Shown: positions 26,537 through 36,378 of the stretch, one piece after another
Numbering within the stretch: the stretch's first letter is position 1
Layout: each line of letters opens with the position of its first letter
The notes under the pieces: generated by a model
Database searches by the model: none
What the model was told of the DNA's origin: nothing
What the model saw: only the letters and a program-made list of their open reading frames with translations
DNA from: Verrucomicrobiia bacterium
Lineage (GTDB): Bacteria > Verrucomicrobiota > Verrucomicrobiia > Limisphaerales > DASXHY01
Reading direction: 5' to 3'
DNA: 44,357 nucleotides
Assembly: GCA_035629175.1 (NCBI GenBank)
Contig: DASPIL010000072.1
Span: 1 to 44,357, forward strand
Translations under genes and position numbers: made by a program

Positions 26537-27673
26537 TCAGGGATCCTTGTTCCCGCTGGCATCCGTCCTGGATTCGACCTCTTCGACGCCGATGGTTTCG
26601 TCGACCTTGGGCAGGAGCGCGCGAACAAATGCGTTGCGCAGAATCCCGCCGATTGTTGCCCAGACATCGATGTCCGTTTTCTCGAAGTTCCCCTGCAGGG
26701 GGATTCGCGTTGCGAGTTGATTTTCAGGCTGGTTTTTAAACAGAGCGCCGACTCCGGCAACGATTGCCTGCCAGAATTTCTGCAGCACGTTCTTCTTGCG
26801 CTCCTTGTCCCAATCGAAGATGTCGAGGTCCTGGAAGAACGGTTTCACATAGCCTTCGTAACGGCCGTCGGCGGCGGCAACCTCGGTGAAGAGCTGGAAC
26901 GTGCCGCTTTGGACGTCGAACTTTCCGTAGGCGCGCATGAAATCGTTCAGCGCAACCAGGTTCACGTTTGTGACCCCGGCCGCGAGCTCGAACGTGGGCT
27001 GCTTCTCCAACGGGTTCAGTCGCAGGACGAGATCGAACTCGCCATCGCCGATGGTTTTTCCGCGCGCGACCACGCCCGCCGGGAGGCGATCCTTCACTTC
27101 ACGGGAGTTCGTGAGGTTCGTGGCCGTGGCGTACAGGTTGGTTATGTAGATATCGACCTTGGGTTCGCGATGAAAATCCCGGAAACGGATGTCGCCGTTG
27201 TTGACCTGAAAACGATTGAGGTTAAACGGAAATAAACTTTCGAGGCTGCGCTTGCCTTCCTCGCCGACGCCCGTTTGTTGCTCTGTTTCCGAGGGACCAT
27301 TTACGAAGTTGAGCTGGGGTCGATGCAGTTCCACTTCGCCGACAAGCGACCCGTGAAAAAGTTCCTTCCATTGGACTGAAAGATCAACTTCGGGAATGCT
27401 CAAAAAGGGAACGGGGACCTGACCTTCAACTTTCTCTAGCTTGAGCCCCTTGATTTTGTAAGCACCGCGGATCAGTTGCATGTCGATGTCTGCGACGCTG
27501 CCGCGGTATTCGGGAATCGTGTTCAGCTGCTGGTTGACATAACGCTTCACCACATGCGGCAAAGCGAGGCGTGCGGCGACGATCAATACAACCAGGGAGA
27601 CAATCGTCCACCGCAGCCAGACTGCGATGGAATGCCACCGGGATTTCACCTTCGCTCCTGCTGTCTGCGCCAT
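26537..27673 (-). CDS. AsmA/DUF748-like membrane-anchored periplasmic protein
   Basis: This 378-residue protein has one N-terminal membrane helix (about 18-42, WLRWTIVSLVVLIVAARLAL), and the rest would lie in the periplasm. Its pattern of short beta-strand phrases (IKGLKLEKVEG, VGEVELHRPQLNFV, NGDIRFRDFHREPKVDIYI and TNVNLVALNDFMRAYGKFDV) is that of DUF748/AsmA-like proteins, which are linked to envelope biogenesis and lipid transport between membranes. The end has PLQGNFEKTDIDVWATIGGI and a hydrophilic tail. It lies 90 bases downstream of a receiver gene on the same strand and may be cotranscribed with it. Together with the Mla operon it suggests investment in envelope lipid traffic, but the two loci are 5 kb apart. 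The precise role is unknown. Confidence 0.87.
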   Translation of the reverse strand: MAQTAGAKVKSRWHSIAVWLRWTIVSLVVLIVAARLALPHVVKRYVNQQLNTIPEYRGSVADIDMQLIRGAYKIKGLKLEKVEGQVPVPFLSIPEVDLSVQWKELFHGSLVGEVELHRPQLNFVNGPSETEQQTGVGEEGKRSLESLFPFNLNRFQVNNGDIRFRDFHREPKVDIYITNLYATATNLTNSREVKDRLPAGVVARGKTIGDGEFDLVLRLNPLEKQPTFELAAGVTNVNLVALNDFMRAYGKFDVQSGTFQLFTEVAAADGRYEGYVKPFFQDLDIFDWDKERKKNVLQKFWQAIVAGVGALFKNQPENQLATRIPLQGNFEKTDIDVWATIGGILRNAFVRALLPKVDETIGVEEVESRTDASGNKDP

Positions 27674-27763
27674 GGCGGAAACATTCGGGAAAGGCAGGAC
27701 GGGAGCTATGGGGTGATCGCCGACAAGTTGCCGATGAACCTCCCGGGCTGCAAAGCGGACGAA

Positions 27764-28249
27764 TCAACGCGGCCGGGCGTAGCTTTGCTCGCAATTCGAA
27801 GAATGCCCGTTCAGGACGCCAACGCTGTCGAGCAGATTGCGGAGGTCGACCGGAAGGAACGGTTTATACAGGAGGGCTGCAAAGCCGATCAGCCGCGCCG
27901 ACGCGGTGTCCATCGCAGTATGATTACCCGTCATCAAGACGACCTTTGCGTCCCGGCGAATGGCGCGGATGGCGTGGCACAATTCCAAGCCGTTCATGCC
28001 TGGCATTTCTAGATCGGTAATGACAAGCGAGACCTCCTCGGGCTGGATTTCGAAAGCCTTGAGCGCATCTTCTGCGGATTCGAAACACAAGATCTCAGCG
28101 TCCGTCAGCAATTCCATCATCGTGGAGATCACTTGAAGGATGCCGCGGTTATCGTCGACGACAATCCATTTGGAATGGCTGCCTTGTGTCTCCCAATCGT
28201 TCTCGGACACTGCTTTATTCACTTGGTCGCATCGTGGATGAAAAATCAC
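27764..28249 (-). CDS. Stand-alone CheY-like receiver protein
   Basis: This 161-residue protein is a single receiver domain with acidic pocket Asp32/Asp33 (WIVVDDNRG), phosphoacceptor Asp79 (VITDLEMPGMNG), Thr107 (LMTGN) and Lys129 (LYKPF). The first 26 residues are polar and the start (GTG at 28249) is uncertain. It has no output domain, so it would act by binding partners in phosphotransfer or chemotaxis-like signalling. The AsmA/DUF748-like gene follows after 90 bases on the same strand. No kinase gene is adjacent. It is only distantly similar to the other receiver at 25892-26452. Confidence 0.9.
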   Translation of the reverse strand: MIFHPRCDQVNKAVSENDWETQGSHSKWIVVDDNRGILQVISTMMELLTDAEILCFESAEDALKAFEIQPEEVSLVITDLEMPGMNGLELCHAIRAIRRDAKVVLMTGNHTAMDTASARLIGFAALLYKPFLPVDLRNLLDSVGVLNGHSSNCEQSYARPR

Positions 28250-28290
28250 ATTTGTGAAGGGAGGGATATCCCTACCATTCGAAGCCGTGC

Positions 28291-28316
28291 GTGCGCCGGG
28301 AGGGTTCCCGGCGCAC
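28291..28316 (-). terminator. Strong GC-rich hairpin after the EF-hand gene
   Basis: An 11-bp perfect stem (GTGCGCCGGGA at 28291-28301, TCCCGGCGCAC at 28306-28316) with a 4-base loop begins 8 bases beyond the stop codon of the minus-strand EF-hand gene. No U-tract follows, so it may be a Rho-aided or structure-only terminator. A separate perfect 12-base palindrome (AGGGATATCCCT) lies at 28262-28273, upstream of the receiver gene that follows. Confidence 0.5.
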
Positions 28317-28323
28317 TGGCATC

Positions 28324-28707
28324 TTAGCGATTCCGGGCGTCAGTTTGCGGGGGGCGATTGCCAGGGCGCGGACCACCCGGCCGGCCTTCGCGACGGGGGC
28401 GTTCTCCATCGGGGCGGCCGGCTCCTTCCGGACGCGGTGGGCGAAGTTCCTGGCGCGTCAGGCTGCCGTCGCCGTTCTTGTCCAGCGATCGCAACGCTGC
28501 AGGCGCGTTGTCAATTTCGCTGGCGTCGATCGTTCCATCGTGGTTGGCATCAAGGACGGCGATGATAGGCATGGGAGGGCGGGGGCCACCGTCTGGCCCG
28601 CCTTGCCGCGGACGAGGTCCATTGCCCGGCTCGTCCTGCGCGAGCAATGGGGTTGCGGTTGCGGCGAGGGCGAGCGCGGCCATTACGATTGTAGTATGGA
28701 GTTTCAT
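28324..28707 (-). CDS. Small exported EF-hand calcium-binding protein
   Basis: This 127-residue protein begins with a signal peptide ([20 protein letters not shown]...LAQ). I chose the ATG at 28707 because GGAGGT lies about 10 bases upstream; an in-frame ATG at 28791 would put a polar stretch before the signal. Two canonical EF-hand loops follow in the middle: [12 protein letters not shown] and [12 protein letters not shown], with acidic residues at the calcium positions. Both flanks are low-complexity Pro/Arg/Gly ([20 protein letters not shown]), probably disordered. It is likely a periplasmic or secreted calcium binder. A strong hairpin lies just beyond the stop. Its function beyond calcium binding is unknown. 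Confidence 0.87.
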   Translation of the reverse strand: MKLHTTIVMAALALAATATPLLAQDEPGNGPRPRQGGPDGGPRPPMPIIAVLDANHDGTIDASEIDNAPAALRSLDKNGDGSLTRQELRPPRPEGAGRPDGERPRREGRPGGPRPGNRPPQTDARNR

Positions 28708-28910
28708 ATGTGTTGCGACCTCCAGCCATAGCGCTGCGCGGGTCAGTCGTGACCCGGCATTGAACAGCGTTACGTGGCTTTCGGTTTTCATGACGCCACT
28801 CTACGCGCCTCCACCTTAAGCTAATGTGAAGGCGAAAAGAAAAAACGGACCGCCGGATCACGCGCGACCAGCGTTGTTCGCGCGGAGACCTTCCGCGCAA
28901 TGTTCGTGGC

Positions 28911-30788
28911 TCAAATTGAAGATGAAGAGGCGGTGGGACGGGAAACGATTCCCTCGCGAGAGACCGCGGCTCCGCTTATGCCAAGACGATGTGCCAGATC
29001 GGATAATTGATCGCGCAGACCTTCCGGCAGCCGATCGCCCAGTGAATCGTAGAACGCGCTGATCGACGCCACTTCCCGTTGCCAGCCCGCTGTATCGACC
29101 GCGAGTAACTCGCGAATATGTGAATGGGAAATTTTCAGCCCAGAGAGATTCAGATCGCCTTCGGCAGGAATGCGGCCCATCGGAGTGAGTTCCGCTTCAG
29201 CGCTGCCTTCAATGCGGCGGCAGATCCATTCGAGCACGCGGCTGTTTTCGCCATAGCCGGGCCAGAGCCACTGGCCTTCGGCATCTTTTCGAAACCAGTT
29301 CACAAAGAAAATCTTCGGAAGGGCGGTGCGCGAGGTGCGATTTGGAAACGACAGCCAGTGCGCGAAATAATCCCCCATGTGATAGCCGCAAAATGGGAGC
29401 ATCGCGAATGGATCCCGCCGCACGACCCCCGTTTTCCCTGCAGCCGCGGCTGTGGTTTCGGATCCGCACGTGGAACCCAAAAACACGCCGTGCTCCCAAT
29501 TGAGTGCTTCGCAAACCAGGGGGATGGTCCTCGCGCGACGGCCGCCAAACAGGATCGCGGAGATTGGAACGCCTTCCGGCTTTTGCCAATCGGGGTCAAT
29601 GACGGGACACTGCGCCGCGGGCGCCGTAAACCTGGAGTTCGGATGGGCGCCCTTGCGTCCGCACGTTGGCGACCACAGATCACCCTGCCAATCAATCCCG
29701 GCGGAGGGTGCGGGAGTGCCCATGTCTTCCCACCAAACGTCGTTGTCTGCCGTTTGAACGACGTTGGTGAAAATCGTATTCTGACGGCATGCAGCAAGAG
29801 CATGGGGATTGGATCGGGCGGACGTGCCTGGAGCGACTCCAAAAAATCCAATTTCCGGATTCACCGCATACAATCTGCCATCGCAGCCAATGCGCATCCA
29901 CGCGATGTCATCGCCGACGGTCGTCACTTTCCAGCCGGGCAACGAGGGTTCCATCATGGCGAGGTTGGTCTTCCCGCAGGCGCTCGGAAATGCAGCCGCA
30001 ATGTAATGCTTCCGTCCGTTGGGGGATGTCAGGCCAAGGATCAACATGTGTTCGGCGAGCCACCCTTCATGGCGCGCCATGAAGGATGCGATGCGCAACG
30101 CCAGGCACTTTTTCCCAAGCAACGCATTGCCGCCATAACCGGAACCGTAGGACCACACGGATGGTTCCTCTGGAAAGTGCGCGATGTATTTGCGTTGGGG
30201 ATCCGGTTCGCACGGCCAGGGTGTGTCGGTTGCGCCTGGCAAAAGCGGCGCACCCACCGAGTGCAGGCAGGGCACGAACGGTCCATGACTTCCGAGTTTC
30301 TGCAGCACAGCCGTGCCCATCCGCGCCATGATGTATGTGCTTGCGACCACATAGGGCGAATCCGTCAATTGAACGCCGACCTTGCACAGCGGAGAATCCA
30401 ACGGTCCCATCGCAAATGGAACAATGTACATTTTCCGGCCGCGCATGGACCCTTTGAAGAGCTCAAGGAGTTTGAGTCGCATCGCGGCGGGGTCCGCCCA
30501 GCGATTCGTTGGCCCTGCTGATTCCGATTCGGCTGTGCAGATGAAAGTGCGGTCTTCCAATCGCGCCACATCACTGGGATGCGAGCGCACCAGATAGGAT
30601 CTGGGGCGCTTCGCGGGATCGAGGCGCACAAAACTTCCCGTCCGCACGAGCGATTCACACAAAGCATTGTGCTCCTCCGTCGAGCCGCTGCACCACACGA
30701 CATCATCGGGTGTGCAGAGCGCGGTCATTTCATTGATCCATGACAGAAGTTTGCGATGGTAAACGGAATCTCGAATCGAGTGGCTCAT
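28911..30788 (-). CDS. pckG: Phosphoenolpyruvate carboxykinase, GTP-dependent
   Basis: This 625-residue enzyme converts oxaloacetate and GTP to phosphoenolpyruvate, CO2 and GDP, the committed step of gluconeogenesis in the cytoplasm. The length matches the GTP-type family. Landmarks are [15 protein letters not shown] near 120, [15 protein letters not shown], the P-loop [11 protein letters not shown] (about 267-277), the metal-binding [24 protein letters not shown]-type [31 protein letters not shown] and FFVNWFRKD. These are diagnostic of the GTP and not the ATP class. The gene is transcribed divergently from the small TRASH-like gene, with 196 bases between them. It is probably a single gene. 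Confidence 0.97.
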   Translation of the reverse strand: MSHSIRDSVYHRKLLSWINEMTALCTPDDVVWCSGSTEEHNALCESLVRTGSFVRLDPAKRPRSYLVRSHPSDVARLEDRTFICTAESESAGPTNRWADPAAMRLKLLELFKGSMRGRKMYIVPFAMGPLDSPLCKVGVQLTDSPYVVASTYIMARMGTAVLQKLGSHGPFVPCLHSVGAPLLPGATDTPWPCEPDPQRKYIAHFPEEPSVWSYGSGYGGNALLGKKCLALRIASFMARHEGWLAEHMLILGLTSPNGRKHYIAAAFPSACGKTNLAMMEPSLPGWKVTTVGDDIAWMRIGCDGRLYAVNPEIGFFGVAPGTSARSNPHALAACRQNTIFTNVVQTADNDVWWEDMGTPAPSAGIDWQGDLWSPTCGRKGAHPNSRFTAPAAQCPVIDPDWQKPEGVPISAILFGGRRARTIPLVCEALNWEHGVFLGSTCGSETTAAAAGKTGVVRRDPFAMLPFCGYHMGDYFAHWLSFPNRTSRTALPKIFFVNWFRKDAEGQWLWPGYGENSRVLEWICRRIEGSAEAELTPMGRIPAEGDLNLSGLKISHSHIRELLAVDTAGWQREVASISAFYDSLGDRLPEGLRDQLSDLAHRLGISGAAVSREGIVSRPTASSSSI

Positions 30789-30984
30789 AAGTGTTCTCAG
30801 ACCCGTGTCCCTGGATGGCGCCCGTCGAAACTATGCCACACACCTCCGCGAGCCGAACCAAAAAACGTTCGGAGGTTTGCAATATTCGGAGGGATTCTAT
30901 TGTGAATCAGGGGTTTAGTTCTGAAGCGGGGCAACATGCGCTGGCCCGGGAGACTGGGGGCTCGGTGGTGGATCTGCATTCGAA

Positions 30985-31230
30985 ATGAACATTGAGGATA
31001 CGATAGGCTACATGAACGCCGTTCCGGCCTGCGTGGTTTGCGGCAAGAATCTGGAGGGCGGCGGCGGCTTCGCAAAGTTGAAACGGGGGAACGCGATGCT
31101 GGAACTCTGCAGTCCTTTATGCCTGGAAACGTTTCAGAATGGACCTGAACCGTTCCTCAAACGGTTGTATCGCATCAATTACTTTAGGGAGCTCGCCTTG
31201 CTGCAAAAGTCGGATCAGCCGATCTCGTGA
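30985..31230 (+). CDS. Small TRASH-like zinc/metal-binding protein
   Basis: This 81-residue protein has the cysteine spacing of a TRASH domain: Cys19, 22 residues, Cys42, three residues, Cys46 (LCSPLCLETF), with an additional Cys16 forming CVVCGK. TRASH domains are treble-clef metal-binding modules in metal sensors and transporters. Nothing else is attached here, so it may be a stand-alone metal-responsive or structural protein. It lies divergent to pckG and 196 bases before the GlcD gene on the same strand. The assignment rests on spacing; a plain zinc ribbon is the alternative. Confidence 0.75.
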   Translation: MNIEDTIGYMNAVPACVVCGKNLEGGGGFAKLKRGNAMLELCSPLCLETFQNGPEPFLKRLYRINYFRELALLQKSDQPIS

Positions 31231-31426
31231 CTGTTTAACCCGGAAGAGGCAATGAAGAAGTGGGATAGCCACGAGTGAATGCAATGCAGGCAGATCCGCA
31301 GCAGGAATTTTCGTAGGATCCTTTAGTCGTTGCAGTCCATGTTCATCAGGATTATTCGAGGTACGGATTTATGCCGGCGGGCGAGCAGCCTTGACACACT
31401 GGACGCCTTGCCCATTCTTCGCGCGA

Positions 31427-32806
31427 ATGGCACTCGCGCCCAGTTCGCTAAACGCTCTCCGGGAACTTCTCGGCACCGAAAATGTGCTCACCGAGCCAGA
31501 GGATCTCATCCCGTATTCGTTCGATGGAACCGCTGCGCTCAAGCAGATGCCGGGATGCGTTGCGTTTGTTCGCACCACCGAGCAGATCAGTGCGGTCCTG
31601 AGGCATGCGAACGCAGCACGCCTGCCCGTCGTCACACGGGGTTCGGGCACCGGCCTCAGCGGTGGAAGCCTGCCGTCTCCGGATTGCCTTGTGTTGTGCC
31701 TCGTCCGCATGGATCGGATCCTCGAGCTCGATACCGCCAATCTGACGCTGCTGGTTGAAGCGGGCGTCACGACGTTGCAGGTGGCCAATGCAGCCGAACA
31801 CGCAGGTTTGTTTTATCCACCCGATCCGGGATCGATGAAGATCTCAACCATCGGCGGGAACGTGGCCGAAAATTCAGGCGGGTTGCGCGGATTGAAATAC
31901 GGTGTCACGCGGAATTACGTCATGGGACTCGAAGTGGTGCTGCCCAACGGCGAAATAATGTGGACCGGAAACAAGTGCGTCAAAGACGTTGCGGGTTACT
32001 CACTGCGTGATCTGTTCATTGGCTCGGAAGGTACGCTCGGTGTGATCACCAAGGTGCTCTTGAAATTGATTCCCCGGCCCGCGGCGAAGAAGACGCTGCT
32101 CGTTACCTTCGCTCAAATGGACCACGCCGCCCAGACCGTTTCCGATATCATCGCTGAGCCAATTATTCCATGCACACTCGAGTTTCTCGATCGCACTACC
32201 ATCCAATGTGTGGAGGAATACGCGAAGATCGGACTGCCGCGGGATTGCGGCGCTCTGTTGCTGATGGAATCCGACGGCCATCCCGCAGCCGTGGCCGGCG
32301 AAGCGGCGCAAATGGAATCCATTGCACGCTCAAACGGTGCGCTGGAAATTCGGATCGCGACCGATGATGCCGATGCCGCGCAGCTTGCAACCGCACGCCG
32401 CAGCGCGTTCTCAGCCCTCGCCCGGGTCGCGCCAACGACCATTCTCGAAGACGTCACAGTTCCGCGCAGCGAGCTGGCTAAAATGGTTCGATTCGTCGAG
32501 GCCACAGCGCGCAAGCATCAGCTGCGGGTCGGAACGTTCGGGCACATGGGAGATGGCAACCTGCATCCGACGTTCCTCATTGATGAGCGAAACTCCGATG
32601 AAATGCATCGCGTCGAGGAAGCGTTCCAGGAATTGTTTGCGGAAGCGATCCGTTTGGGGGGAACGATCACGGGCGAACACGGAATCGGCGTTGCGAAAAA
32701 GAGGTTTCTTCGCCAGTTCGCGGGTGACGCCCAGATGCGTGTCATGCAGGAATTCCGGCGGGCAATGGATCCGAACGGCATTTTGAATCCAGGGAAGATG
32801 TTTTAG
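31427..32806 (+). CDS. glcD: FAD-linked oxidase, glycolate oxidase GlcD-like
   Basis: This 459-residue flavoprotein of the FAD-binding type 4 family oxidises 2-hydroxy acids such as glycolate or D-lactate. The ATG at 31427 is used; a TTG at 31391 would add 12 residues. The FAD-binding half shows RGSGTGLSGGSLP, PPDPGSMKISTIGGNVAENS, GGLRGLKYGVTRNYV, KDVAGYSLRDLFIGSEGTLG and PRPAAKKTLL. The C-terminal half has FGHMGDGNLHP and ITGEHGIGVAKK, the conserved His-containing motifs of GlcD, and ends MDPNGILNPGKMF. No glcE or glcF is adjacent, so a partner iron-sulfur subunit would have to lie elsewhere. Substrate is inferred. Confidence 0.93.
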   Translation: MALAPSSLNALRELLGTENVLTEPEDLIPYSFDGTAALKQMPGCVAFVRTTEQISAVLRHANAARLPVVTRGSGTGLSGGSLPSPDCLVLCLVRMDRILELDTANLTLLVEAGVTTLQVANAAEHAGLFYPPDPGSMKISTIGGNVAENSGGLRGLKYGVTRNYVMGLEVVLPNGEIMWTGNKCVKDVAGYSLRDLFIGSEGTLGVITKVLLKLIPRPAAKKTLLVTFAQMDHAAQTVSDIIAEPIIPCTLEFLDRTTIQCVEEYAKIGLPRDCGALLLMESDGHPAAVAGEAAQMESIARSNGALEIRIATDDADAAQLATARRSAFSALARVAPTTILEDVTVPRSELAKMVRFVEATARKHQLRVGTFGHMGDGNLHPTFLIDERNSDEMHRVEEAFQELFAEAIRLGGTITGEHGIGVAKKRFLRQFAGDAQMRVMQEFRRAMDPNGILNPGKMF

Positions 32807-32903
32807 GGCGTATTTGTTTGGTGGTGGGGGCGCGGTCGGAACAAGGTCGAACGTTTTGGGTTCGCACGTTGCTGTGGCGGAAACAGGCACACTCCGTCGT
32901 GAA

Positions 32904-33125
32904 TCAATGAAGCTTTTCAAGTCGCGGATTTTTGTGGTTCTCATCGCATGTGAGCACGAACGTTCCGCGAATGCCGTCCGGGGTTATAAAGCGTTGGAGA
33001 AGCGAGGCCGGGAATTGCACGCGCTGGCCGGATCGACTCACGCCGACTGCATGGCGAACTCCTCCACGATAGTACTCGAGAAACTCATCAGGCGAGATGC
33101 TCAGTTCGAATTCGTAGCGATGCAT
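32904..33125 (-). CDS. Small DUF2835-family protein
   Basis: This 73-residue protein matches the pattern of the DUF2835 family: RYEFELSISPDEFLEYYRGG near the start, VQFPASLLQRFITPDGIRGT in the middle, and FVLTCDENHKNPRLEKL at the end. The length is typical. A longer plus-strand frame overlaps it (32814-33314) but looks like noise. It has no recognised function, and no ribosome site is visible. It lies alone between glcD and the pilus cluster, oriented against both. Confidence 0.75.
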   Translation of the reverse strand: MHRYEFELSISPDEFLEYYRGGVRHAVGVSRSGQRVQFPASLLQRFITPDGIRGTFVLTCDENHKNPRLEKLH

Positions 33126-33382
33126 GGGGGTACATTGCGCGCCCGGAAGCTTCAGCCGTTTTCGTTTCGCTTAATCTCCAACGGGACGCCATGGCGTAGC
33201 ACGCGCCGATGTTTTTTCAGCACGAAAGGAAAAACAAGGACGATTGCAATTGCGCAGCAGCCGACATTGTTTTTGGGCCGGCCGCTGGCTCGTCACTCAA
33301 GGTCTAACCATTGACATTGGAGTTTTGGCCGATACTCTGTGCGAACCATTCCACGACCATCGTGAAGTGCTGAACCAAAGCC
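33126..33382. promoter_or_regulatory. Divergent upstream region of the pilus cluster with candidate promoter at 33311-33338
   Basis: These 257 bases lie between the DUF2835 gene and pilB. On the plus strand TTGACA (33311-33316, exact -35 consensus) is followed after 16 bases by TACTCT (33333-33338), a poor -10. This would start transcription about 35-40 bases before the pilB GTG. It is a by-eye call with no further support. Confidence 0.35.
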
Positions 33383-35098
33383 GTGGCTGAAAAAGACGAT
33401 TATCTAGTGGACATGCTGGTTGATCTCGGGTTTGTGAGCCCCCAGCAGGTCACCGCACTCCAAACTGAAGCCCAATCTGCCGGAGTCGGTGTTGTCGATT
33501 TGATGCTGGCCAACAAGCTTGTCCGGCCAGCTGATGTCACCCAGGCCAAAGCCGCGCATTTCGGCGCGGAAGTGGTCAACCTCGGGGAAATCAAAATCGA
33601 GGATGACGTCATTGCAATGGTCCCCCGCCATATCGCGCGCAAGTATCGCGTTGTTCCCGTCTTCAAGCATGACAACACCCTGACGGTTGCGCTCGCGGAT
33701 CCTTCGGACCTGGATACCATCGACAGCCTCGGGCATTTGCTGCACGCGGAGATTATTCACCAGGTCGCCTCCGAAGAAGACATCGAGAACGCGCTGAGCA
33801 AGTATTACGGCGGCGATCGAAAGGCGATGGAGCAGGACAGCCGATTTCAGGAAGTCATTCAGCGGCTGACTGAAGAACACGTTGAGGCGTCGCTGCCGGG
33901 CGCTGACGACGGAAAGGTTGTTGAGGCTGACGCCCCGTTGATCAAGTTGGTGAATCAATTGATTGTCGAGGCGTTCAAGCTTCGGGCTTCCGACATTCAC
34001 CTGGAACCCCTGGCAAAGACTTTCCGTTTGCGCTATCGGATCGACGGCGTCCTGCAGGAAATGAAAGCTCCGCCGAAGCGGCTGCAAGCGGCGATCATTG
34101 CGCGGTTGAAGATTCAGTCGAACATGTCGATTGCCGAGCATCGCATCCCGCAGGACGGCCGCATCCAGACGCAGGTGGGTGCGAAGACAATCGATTTGCG
34201 CGTTTCCTGCCTGCCAACTAATCATGGCGAGAGCATCGTCATGCGTATTCTGGACAAGGAAGGTTTGAAGCTGGGGTTGCCTGAGCTCGGATTCTTTACG
34301 GACGATCAGCAGACGTTCGAACGCTTGATTGGACTTCCTGACGGCATTCTGCTGGTCACGGGCCCGACGGGTTCCGGGAAGACGACGACACTTTATTCCT
34401 GCCTGAATTTCATCAATCGTCCCGACCGAAAGATCATCACGGTCGAGGACCCTGTGGAATACATCCTGGCCGGCATCAACCAGGTGCAGGTGAATGAGAC
34501 GGTGGGGTTGACGTTCGCGATGGCGTTGCGTTCGATTCTGCGCCAGGCGCCGAACGTGGTGATGATCGGTGAAATTCGCGACCTTGAAACGGCGTCCATT
34601 GCGATCAACGCATCGCTGACCGGTCACCTGGTGTTCTCGACCTTGCACACGAACGATGCGCCGAGCGCCGTGACGCGCTTGATTGACATTGGCGTGAAGC
34701 CGTTTCTTGTCGCCTCCTCGACGCGCGCGCTGATGGCGCAGCGGTTGGTGCGAAAGGTTTGCAAGCAATGTGCTGCCCCGAGCATGCCGACCGAAGCTGA
34801 ATTGCGTTCGCTCGGTTTGGATGCGGAATCGATCAAGAATGCCACATTCATGAAGGGCAAGGGCTGCTCCAATTGCTCAGGCACGGGCTGCCGCGGCCGC
34901 TTCGGCATTTTCGAAATCTTCCTGGTGGACGACGAGGCGCGAAAACTCATCTACGAGAAGGTGCCTTCGTCGGTCCTGCGCACACGCGCTCGCGAGATGG
35001 GAATGCGCACACTCCGCGAAGACGGCATTCGCAAGGTGGTTGCGGGTTTGACGACTCCGGAAGAGGTCATTCGTGCAACGGTTGGAGACGTGGATTGA
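33383..35098 (+). CDS. pilB: Type IV pilus/type II secretion assembly ATPase (PilB/GspE), copy 1
   Basis: This 571-residue hexameric ATPase powers pilin extraction and assembly at the inner membrane. It starts with GTG. Residues 1-150 form a GspE N-terminal (MshEN-like) domain. The ATPase core has Walker A GPTGSGKT at 327-334, Walker B with VVMIGEIRD about 390-398, the His-box (GHLVFSTLHTNDAP) and a zinc tetracysteine site (CKQC from 460, CSNC from 495). All residues needed for activity appear present. It leads the pilus cluster; pilT follows after 149 bases, which contain no feature I can name. It is paralogous to the gene at 36379-38088. Confidence 0.96.
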   Translation: MAEKDDYLVDMLVDLGFVSPQQVTALQTEAQSAGVGVVDLMLANKLVRPADVTQAKAAHFGAEVVNLGEIKIEDDVIAMVPRHIARKYRVVPVFKHDNTLTVALADPSDLDTIDSLGHLLHAEIIHQVASEEDIENALSKYYGGDRKAMEQDSRFQEVIQRLTEEHVEASLPGADDGKVVEADAPLIKLVNQLIVEAFKLRASDIHLEPLAKTFRLRYRIDGVLQEMKAPPKRLQAAIIARLKIQSNMSIAEHRIPQDGRIQTQVGAKTIDLRVSCLPTNHGESIVMRILDKEGLKLGLPELGFFTDDQQTFERLIGLPDGILLVTGPTGSGKTTTLYSCLNFINRPDRKIITVEDPVEYILAGINQVQVNETVGLTFAMALRSILRQAPNVVMIGEIRDLETASIAINASLTGHLVFSTLHTNDAPSAVTRLIDIGVKPFLVASSTRALMAQRLVRKVCKQCAAPSMPTEAELRSLGLDAESIKNATFMKGKGCSNCSGTGCRGRFGIFEIFLVDDEARKLIYEKVPSSVLRTRAREMGMRTLREDGIRKVVAGLTTPEEVIRATVGDVD

Positions 35099-35247
35099 CG
35101 TATCGAGGTGGAGTCGTGAAGCGTCAGGGCGTTCAATACTGCGGCGGGCTTCGATGCGGCACACCCGGCTGGGATTGCAAAACGGAACGGACTGTGCCCT
35201 GTCCAATTTCAGAAAACCTGTTTAAAACGAGTTAAGGCTTAGAATTC

Positions 35248-36372
<1,125 letters not shown>

Positions 36373-36378
36373 TTCACT

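Noticed and set aside
26527-26539. Small hairpin TGAGG...CCTCA between convergent genes
   Set aside because: Only five pairs, no T-run, and it overlaps the stop codon of the minus-strand gene; not a convincing terminator.
29124-30521. A 465-codon plus-strand frame opposite pckG
   Set aside because: It is antisense to a clear PEP carboxykinase and shows no family; GC-rich coding DNA often leaves long open frames on the opposite strand.
32814-33314. A 166-codon plus-strand frame after glcD
   Set aside because: It overlaps the DUF2835 gene on the other strand, and its protein has no domain or natural composition.
33404-34768. A 454-codon minus-strand frame opposite pilB
   Set aside because: Antisense to a well-supported ATPase with all motifs; the product is Arg/His/Gln-rich without domains.
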